Source: Planctomycetaceae bacterium
GTDB taxonomy: Bacteria > Planctomycetota > Planctomycetia > Pirellulales > UBA1268
Length of the DNA: 35,335 bases
Direction: 5' to 3'
Assembly (NCBI GenBank): GCA_947459185.1
Contig: CANHCU010000030.1
Location: 1 to 35,335 of the forward strand
In this document: positions 28,771 to 35,335 of the stretch, in pieces
Position numbering within the stretch: the stretch's first letter is position 1
Layout of the letters: every line of letters starts with the position of its first letter
The notes under the pieces: generated by a model
What the model was told of the DNA's origin: nothing
Databases searched by the model: none
Seen by the model: only the letters and a program-made list of their open reading frames with translations
Program-made: the position numbers and the translations under genes

Positions 28771-30903
28771 TTACTTCACATCCAACTGCAGCAGATACGC
28801 GTCGAGTCCCTGCCGTGCCTGGTGCTCCTGCGCCTGCCGCTGGGTGATCTCCTCACGAAGGGTTTCCATGTGGGTTTCCTGCTGTGAGAACTTCTGCACA
28901 TAGCGAGTGTAGAGGTCGCTTGTCCGTTCCAGGCGGCCCATGTTCTCGCGGATTCTGGCCTGCTCCTGTCCGATGGCGTTGATCTCCTGCTCGCGGTCCG
29001 CCTTCTCCCGAACGATCCGCTCGATCTCCTGTTTGCGGCGAATCAACTCCGCGAGCGACTCCTGCACGGCCGGGCTCGTCCCCCGGGCCCGCGAGTAGAG
29101 CAGGATGGCGTTGTCGTCGAGGTTGGCGATCGCAGAGGACTGCTCGACCGGCATCTCCTCGGCGATCTCAAGTGTCAGAGGCTTGCCCGGCTCGGCAGCG
29201 ACGGCGAAGCGATAGCGATCACGGGTGGTCTCGTCGGCCTTCTGGTTCGCGACGAGCTTCCAGCCCGGTTCGATCGGATGTTCGATGAGCAGCTTCACCG
29301 GCTTGGCACCGGAGTTCTTCACCTCCAGCTTCCGCGACCGCGCCAGCCGACGGGCGACCAGGAGCGTGCCCTTCACGAGCCGCACGCTGACGATCTCTTC
29401 CGGCCTGGGTTCAGCTCGCGGCACTATCTCCACGTCGAGATCAACCGCGTAGCTCAACAAGCGTTCACCGCCGGGGGCCATGTCCTCGATCCGCGCATCA
29501 CCACAGTAGCCCTCCGCATCGTAGACGGTGACCGGCCCCTGCATGAGATTGAGCGGCGTCGTGTTCTTGAGCCGAACACCCGAAAGCGGATGCTTCGCCA
29601 GCACGCGTTCGTCGTAGAGCGCCACCCGCTCGGCCGTGACGCGATCGGCCACGATCAGCAGCATCGCCGATCGCTGGCGGGCGAGCGTCACGGGCGTGGC
29701 GATTTCATAACGGAAGAGTTCGCCAAGCGAGACCCCTTCGGCGAGACTCTTCAGGCTCGTGCTCGCGCGAAGCATCTCTGCTTCCTGCCCCTGCATGGGC
29801 AGGGCCGCATCCCCGTCCAAGCCCCCCTGCGCCTCACCCCGTCGCCCAGGTGCCAGCGGCTTTGCTGCTCCGGCCTTGCGGTCCTGCGGCATCTGGCTCT
29901 TCGCCATTTCACGGGCTCGCTCCGCCATGCCGCTGGCGGCACCGGCGAACGCCGCCTTCGCTTCAGCCATGTCCTGGCCGTAGACCTGCGGCAGCAACGA
30001 TGCGTAGAGTTCGGGCCGCACCACCGGTCGCGGCAGGAAGAGCGGCGGATAGAGGTCCATCGCGAACGAGATCGGCCTGCCGCTCACGAGCGACATCCGC
30101 ACGTCCTTCCAATCGTTATCGGTCGTATTCTCCACGATCGCCCAGCCCTGGAGGGCCGCCTTCACCTCCGGTCCAGCACCGTTTCCAGCCCCTCCCGCAT
30201 CGTCGCCGAGCATGAGACGGTAGCTCGTTTTCCAGAGCGGTGACTCCTGGACGTAGCCCACGCGGACCTTTCGGGGCCCCTTGCCCGTGAAGGCGAGCAT
30301 CACCGACTTCTTTTCGTTGTCATGCCCCAGCGCCAGCACCGCGAGGGCCTTTTCCAATTCTTCCTGCAGCCGGGGATTGAGTAGCCGCAGCCGGGTGATC
30401 GACTCAAGCGGCAGCGTCCGCAGACCATCGGCCGCGAGGATCGTGACGAACTGCCGCGAGACTGTCTTGTCGGCGCCGACCGGCACGACCCGTGACTCCA
30501 CCCCCACGATCGTGCCCGTGACTGGCGTTGCCGCATCGATGTCGATCTTCTCGCCGCGCAGCCGGCCGAGCAGGTCGCCTATCGAGGGATTATCGGCGAG
30601 CTTGATGTCGAAGGTGTCGAGCGTCTTGGTGATCGGATCCCGCGAGGCGTAGTTCACCGTCGACGCCGCACCACCCTCATCCTCGACCACCATGCTCTTG
30701 AGCAGATCGTTGACCTCGTCGGCCTTGAACGTCATCTCAACGGTGGCATCGCCCGTCACCTCACCGGCGTGCTGAAAGTATCCCACGCCCGACGTGAAAA
30801 GCACGACCTTCTCCAAGGGCAATGCTGGCTCGGCGGCCGCAACAAAGGACTCCCCGGAGGTCACAATCGCCATCGCCATGACGACACGGATGATGCGATT
30901 CAT
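28771..30903 (-). CDS. DUF4139 domain-containing secreted protein
   Basis: Start at MNRIIRVVMAMAIVTSGESFVAA...; 'LPLEKVVLFTSGVGYFQHAGEVTGDATVEMTFKADEVNDLLKSMVVED', 'VRVGYVQESPLWKTSYRLML', 'GWAIVENTTDNDWKDVRMSLVSGRPISFAMDLYPPLFLPRP'. Confidence 0.9.
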   Translation of the reverse strand: MNRIIRVVMAMAIVTSGESFVAAAEPALPLEKVVLFTSGVGYFQHAGEVTGDATVEMTFKADEVNDLLKSMVVEDEGGAASTVNYASRDPITKTLDTFDIKLADNPSIGDLLGRLRGEKIDIDAATPVTGTIVGVESRVVPVGADKTVSRQFVTILAADGLRTLPLESITRLRLLNPRLQEELEKALAVLALGHDNEKKSVMLAFTGKGPRKVRVGYVQESPLWKTSYRLMLGDDAGGAGNGAGPEVKAALQGWAIVENTTDNDWKDVRMSLVSGRPISFAMDLYPPLFLPRPVVRPELYASLLPQVYGQDMAEAKAAFAGAASGMAERAREMAKSQMPQDRKAGAAKPLAPGRRGEAQGGLDGDAALPMQGQEAEMLRASTSLKSLAEGVSLGELFRYEIATPVTLARQRSAMLLIVADRVTAERVALYDERVLAKHPLSGVRLKNTTPLNLMQGPVTVYDAEGYCGDARIEDMAPGGERLLSYAVDLDVEIVPRAEPRPEEIVSVRLVKGTLLVARRLARSRKLEVKNSGAKPVKLLIEHPIEPGWKLVANQKADETTRDRYRFAVAAEPGKPLTLEIAEEMPVEQSSAIANLDDNAILLYSRARGTSPAVQESLAELIRRKQEIERIVREKADREQEINAIGQEQARIRENMGRLERTSDLYTRYVQKFSQQETHMETLREEITQRQAQEHQARQGLDAYLLQLDVK

Positions 30904-31058
30904 GGACTGTCTCACGACGGGTGAAATGGGATGAGTAGCGGCCGAAACCCCTGCAGAGGCCTGCCGGAAAGGGTCGCATCGCCACACGCTGAAAGCAAAC
31001 CTGACGCCAGCAGAGTTGTTTTGGGACCTCCTACGCTACCCGCTCACCTGGACGGGAT

Positions 31059-33674
31059 TTATCTGGGGTAGCCGATCCGTGCGTTGGAAATGCGGTTCTC
31101 ATCGGGACCGTCCGTTGGGCCGACGATGAGCATCGCGTAGCCGGACTGAAGCTGCTCGGGCAAGTCGCCTCGATCGAAATCCTCGCGAAACCGAAAGGGG
31201 TCGGCATGTGTCACCTCGGCGCCGAGAATCCTCTTTCCGTTGATCCGCAACTCGTAGCGGCCGTCCGCTGCCAGAACGCTCTCGACTTCGGCGTCGATCT
31301 CCCAGTTGCGGCGGACGATAGCTTTTTCGAATTCGACTTCGCGGGATACGTGAAGCCCCTGCCCGCCATCCCAACCGATCGCCGTCCATGAGCCTCCCGC
31401 CACGACTGTTACGTTCTTTTTTCTGCGAGTAAGCGTCGTGACGACATGGCCTTGCTTGTATGGATGCACGATCTGCAGTCCCTGTGCAGTTTCTCTCGCG
31501 AGGTAGCCAAAAGTCCAACGCGAGCCCGCCGAGCTCCAGTCCTTCGGGGCAGGCACCGCGATGCCGCGGGCGCCCGACCGGCCGTTGCCCTTTGGCGGCA
31601 TGAAAGCGATACACCCGCTGGCCAGTCCCTCGATGTTCCTCTTTGCGGCCAGCATTTCGCACACAGTGTCCAAGCTGCGTTCCGATGGCGCTTCCTGCGG
31701 CGAACTCAATCCAGACGGTTGACGATCCAAGCCGAACGTACGTGAAAGCACGAGCGTGCACCCAACGTCCCCCGACCCCAATTCCGTGTCGCGAAACCGA
31801 ACCCGAATCATCCCGTCGTAAGCCGGCTCAGCCTCCACCAGTCCGTGTCGCGCGATAACGTCCACCACGCTGAACGGCTGTTTTCCATCGGCAGCAGCCT
31901 TGAACTCATTGGTTTTGAGGACGCTGGATCTGACGGGATCACTCCAGTCTGGCCACCACGCGATGCCATTGACGAGGGTTGGAAACACTCCTTCGTGCAT
32001 GCCGACGCGAGCCCAACGGCCGCCATACTCCCATTGGAGTCCCTCGGGCGTGAGGAGCAGGTAGTCCGAGTCGTCGACATGAGCCCAGATTGTCGTGCGT
32101 CCCTTATCATCCACAAACTTCGGGTGAGGCATGGATTCAAGCGAGAGCCGCAACTCGCCTTCCGGCCTGTGTGGAGAATTCTTGGGCTCGTTGATCCGCA
32201 CAGCCACCGGGCCGGACGCGGGGGCGATGAATGTCATAGCTGGGCCTATCTTGATCGACCAGGACTTGTCGCCGATTCTCGCAATGAGCGCCCTGAGCGG
32301 ATGCTGGCCACTATACGAGCGGGCTCGTGTCGCTACGGGAAGATCCTTCAGGGGCCCCAGAACCGTTCGCAAGAGCACCGGGCATGTGCCGTCGGGACCG
32401 AATCGTTCGCCGGTTGCGTCGCGGCATTCACCTTCGACCGCAAGCCGATAGCAACGGTCCTTTTCGACCGCGAAGCCCGTGTCGGCCCATTGGTCGGTCA
32501 CGTGCACGTGCGTTGTGACCCGCGCAGCGGTTGCAGACGACCGCCAAACGACAGTGGCCAGCCCAGCCATCATGGAGGCTACGAGGACGATGCCGAGTAC
32601 CTGCCCGGCCCTGCTTCGCGGTACGACCCGCCGCAGCAATCGGCGTCCCGGCAGCCTGACTCCGCAAGCCCTCACCGGTTCGCCTGCCAGATACCTACGG
32701 ATGTCGGCTGCCAGATCCCCGGCGGAGTGATACCGATCACCGCGGCTCTTTTCGAGACACCGATACACGATCGCAGCGACGTCTCGTGGGATCGACTTTC
32801 CCTGAGAACGCATGGGTACCGGCGATTCCTCGCAGACGAGCCGAGCAATCTCGTGAAGCCCCTTTCGGTGAAACTCGTAGGGCAAGGCCCCAACAAGCAC
32901 CTCATACAGAACCACGCCGAGGGAATAGACATCGGCCCGCGGGTCGAGCTCATCCGGGCTGGGACCGAATTGCTCTGGGCTCATGTACTGCGCCGTGCCC
33001 ACGAGGTTTCCCGAGTCGGTCTTCATCGACGTGAGCGTCAGGTCTGAGTCTGTGCTGCGGGCGACGCCGAAGTCGATCACCCGGGGCTTCCCGCTGCCGT
33101 CGATCAGGATATTGCCGGGCTTCAAGTCCCTATGAATGATCCCTCGCTCGTGGCCATGGGACACCGCGTCGCAGACCTCGGCGAACAGGCAAAGACGGTC
33201 TGCGATGGCTAACTCATTCCCGAAGCAATAGTTAGTGATGGGTTTGGCGTCGGCGATGAACTCCATTACATAGAAGGGCACGTCGCCGTAGTCGCTCGAG
33301 TACGTCCCGACGATATAGATCCGTGCGATCCCAGGGTGCTGGAGCTTCGCCAAGAACTCCGCCTCCCGTTCAAACCTGCGGAGCGTCTTTTCCGACGTGA
33401 TGCCCTGCCGGATTACTTTGACAGCGACAGTACGCTCCGGCCTGTCTTGCAACGCCTCGTAGACACGGCCCATCCCACCTTCACCGATCAGTCGGACGAT
33501 CTTGACGCCGCCCAAATCCGTCCCGAGGAGCGGATCCACCCGCTTCGCCTTCGCCCTTGGCCGCGGCATGAGTCCGAAGTCGTCGGTGGCACCGGTGAGG
33601 TCAGCCTGCTCGGCGGGCAGGCTTGGCACTTCATGCTGCGGTGATTTGTCGAAGTTCTGTTCGTCGCGGGTCAT
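31059..33674 (-). CDS. Transmembrane Ser/Thr protein kinase with large C-terminal ectodomain
   Basis: Kinase motifs 'GEGGMGRVYEAL', 'HRDLKPGNILI', 'DFGVARS', 'GTAQYMSPEQ'; TM 'VLGIVLVASMMAGLATVVW'; about 480-aa C-terminal region. Start at MTRDEQNF. Confidence 0.93.
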   Translation of the reverse strand: MTRDEQNFDKSPQHEVPSLPAEQADLTGATDDFGLMPRPRAKAKRVDPLLGTDLGGVKIVRLIGEGGMGRVYEALQDRPERTVAVKVIRQGITSEKTLRRFEREAEFLAKLQHPGIARIYIVGTYSSDYGDVPFYVMEFIADAKPITNYCFGNELAIADRLCLFAEVCDAVSHGHERGIIHRDLKPGNILIDGSGKPRVIDFGVARSTDSDLTLTSMKTDSGNLVGTAQYMSPEQFGPSPDELDPRADVYSLGVVLYEVLVGALPYEFHRKGLHEIARLVCEESPVPMRSQGKSIPRDVAAIVYRCLEKSRGDRYHSAGDLAADIRRYLAGEPVRACGVRLPGRRLLRRVVPRSRAGQVLGIVLVASMMAGLATVVWRSSATAARVTTHVHVTDQWADTGFAVEKDRCYRLAVEGECRDATGERFGPDGTCPVLLRTVLGPLKDLPVATRARSYSGQHPLRALIARIGDKSWSIKIGPAMTFIAPASGPVAVRINEPKNSPHRPEGELRLSLESMPHPKFVDDKGRTTIWAHVDDSDYLLLTPEGLQWEYGGRWARVGMHEGVFPTLVNGIAWWPDWSDPVRSSVLKTNEFKAAADGKQPFSVVDVIARHGLVEAEPAYDGMIRVRFRDTELGSGDVGCTLVLSRTFGLDRQPSGLSSPQEAPSERSLDTVCEMLAAKRNIEGLASGCIAFMPPKGNGRSGARGIAVPAPKDWSSAGSRWTFGYLARETAQGLQIVHPYKQGHVVTTLTRRKKNVTVVAGGSWTAIGWDGGQGLHVSREVEFEKAIVRRNWEIDAEVESVLAADGRYELRINGKRILGAEVTHADPFRFREDFDRGDLPEQLQSGYAMLIVGPTDGPDENRISNARIGYPR

Positions 33675-33834
33675 GTTGCGTTCGTGCAGTTCGGAAATGC
33701 CTCCGGCCGCACTAGAACCCCTCTCGGAGAGCGCTCTCCCCGCAATGCGCGGGGACAGAATTGGTCGTAGTGTACGGCGAGATCCTGCGGTGGCCATGGC
33801 TCCGACCACCTCCTCACAGAATCAAACAAGGGAT

Positions 33835-34191
33835 TCATCTCATCAGTTGTTGGATGACGAGCACGAGCAGCGTGATTGCAGTCACGAGAACGAATAGACC
33901 CTTGAATCCGCGCGACTTCAGCCATTTCACTCCAAATGACTGGCGTGGCGAAGTCGTGTTGCCTACAGGAGATAGCCCCTGCTTTGCTGCCTCAATTTCC
34001 CCCGAAGAAGGCACCTGCCAGGTTCGGACACTTTTGGGCGGCGGGGGAAACCCCGAGATTCGGCATCCGGAGCGCGACGAGGGATGCGGCGAACTCTGGA
34101 AATGGGCGGTCACGGCAGGCAACTCTCCTCTGTAGGTTCTGCCGACCATGGTCCCCGCAGGTTCATTCGGCACCACAGCGTCGCCGCCCAT
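33835..34191 (-). CDS. Hypothetical small protein with C-terminal TM helix
   Basis: 'MGGDAVVPNEPAGTMVG...SRGFKGLFVLVTAITLLVLVIQQLMR'; starts 4 nt after the LRR-like stop at 34196. Confidence 0.35.
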   Translation of the reverse strand: MGGDAVVPNEPAGTMVGRTYRGELPAVTAHFQSSPHPSSRSGCRISGFPPPPKSVRTWQVPSSGEIEAAKQGLSPVGNTTSPRQSFGVKWLKSRGFKGLFVLVTAITLLVLVIQQLMR

Positions 34192-34195
34192 GAAA

Positions 34196-35186
34196 CTACG
34201 GCGACGCTGGCCGCACGAACCAGTTTCCCTGACGAACATGCGAATTGTTTCTGATAGCGGCTTTGGCTTTGTCACCAAGTTCGCGCATCGCATCAGAGCC
34301 GATAACGAACCCGGTTTCCGGTGCCCCGCTGTGCGTGGCAAGAATCATCGCCACCGCATCATTAAGTGCATCGATGCCGTCGAGATGGATCACGCCCTTG
34401 CAGCCCACAAGTTCCTCCGCCGCTTCGGGCGATAGGCTCTTGAGACCGGTCAGCTGAAGATGTCCGACATGTGGCTTGAGCCCCCGCGCCACGTCAGGCT
34501 TCAGTGTGGAAAGACCGCCCAGGCACATGGCTCCACGGTGCGTGCCAAGCTCGGAGGCCGCCTCCGCAGACAAGTCTTTTACGCTGCCCAAGTCGACCGC
34601 TCCCTGATTCTTGGCAAGCGCTGCTGCAGTTTCCTCATCAAGCGAGCCCACTCCGTCCAAGTCAAGCACTCCCTTGTGAGACGCAAAATGCGCCGCGGTG
34701 GGACCATCGACCGCATCAAGCCCGTTGAGATACAAGTCGCAGGTCGTGTGAGCGAAGCCCGCAGCCACGTCTGGCTTCAACTCCTTGAGGTGCACCAGCA
34801 TGATCGCATCGCCCCGGGCGGCGAGCGTCTTGGCCAGGCGTGGCGAGTCCAGAACATGCAGGCCATCGAGGTACAGAGGCGCCCGGCATTGCGCGAGCGC
34901 TTCACTGATCGGCGGAGCAAGTTTCGTCAGTCGATTGAGGTGAAGCGTCACGGCCTGCCCGGCTAGCGTGCGGGCAAGTGCGGGTGATTCCAATGCTGTC
35001 AGCCCTTCGAGTGACAGAAATCCGCGGCATGCGGCCAATGCCCTCGCAGCATCGTCCTGCAACGCCGCGATGCCGTTGAGGTAGAGGCCATCACTATGGG
35101 TAGCGAGCGTTTTTGCCACCTCAGCGGACACCGTCGGCAAGCCGTTCAGCCTGAGGGGCTGGCCGCGGTATTTCGTGACGAGATCC
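34196..35186 (-). pseudogene. LRR-like 23-residue repeat protein, 5' end apparently lost to IS insertion
   Basis: About 12 units such as 'LYLNGLDAVDGPTAAHFASHKGV', 'LDLDGVGSLDEETAAALAKNQGA'. Reading frame continues into IS-like sequence (ORF start 35260). Confidence 0.75.
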
Positions 35187-35335
35187 TGACCTGCCCCCCT
35201 TAAACGGCACCGCTTCCAGAGAGAGAATCTGGGGGTGGAGCAAACCAAGGGAGGCAACAAATGCCACGCGGAAAGAAGGAACTGGCTGAGCAGATTATCC
35301 CCAAGCTTCGAGAGGTCGAGGTTGAGGTGGGGAGA
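35187..35335 (+). mobile_element. IS3-like insertion sequence, left end (truncated by window edge)
   Basis: Putative terminus TGACCTGCCCCCCTTAAACGGCACC followed by a strong SD and an OrfA-like start. Confidence 0.7.
35261..35335 (+). CDS. IS3-family transposase OrfA N-terminus (partial)
   Basis: SD 'aagggaggcaaca' then MPRGKKELAEQIIPKLREVEVEVGR, resembling OrfA N-termini (xxEQIixKLREVEV). Confidence 0.75.
   Translation, partial: MPRGKKELAEQIIPKLREVEVEVGR

Noticed and set aside
33671-33925. 84-aa minus-strand ORF upstream of the kinase (considered as a sigma factor or regulator tail)
   Set aside because: No sigma-factor or other motif; overlaps the kinase start region; insufficient support.

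Overview
High-GC bacterial window with clear planctomycete character: a YTV-repeat cell-surface-type protein, DUF1080/DUF6807 sugar proteins, a PhoH-PgpH-YbeY block, a Ser/Thr kinase with a large C-terminal ectodomain, and 23-aa LRR-like repeats. From left to right: (1) an edge-truncated YTV-repeat protein (-) divergent from a Rex redox regulator (+); (2) a small carbohydrate operon (DUF6807-DUF1080 fusion, sugar-phosphate isomerase/epimerase, alpha/beta hydrolase); (3) tRNA-Gln(TTG), whose 3' end overlaps the stop end of a convergent squalene-hopene-cyclase-like gene; (4) a compact minus-strand cluster at about 5.7-14.7 kb encoding a GcvH-like lipoyl-carrier protein, a CobW/COG0523 GTPase, a radical SAM protein, a small Cys-containing protein, a 4Fe-4S protein, a DUF116-polyprenyl synthase fusion, a prenyltransferase-beta-like protein lacking zinc ligands, and a terpenoid cyclase; this is the best candidate for an undescribed pathway; (5) an RluA pseudouridine synthase and a structured inverted repeat; (6) a housekeeping run purA-uppS-cdsA-phoH-pgpH-ybeY-corC-like-recO-bamD-like-lptE; (7) an SGNH hydrolase, a DUF4139 protein and a Ser/Thr kinase; (8) an LRR-like gene whose 5' end appears interrupted by an IS3-like element running off the right edge. 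All calls come from reading the sequence and translations by eye. No database search was run.
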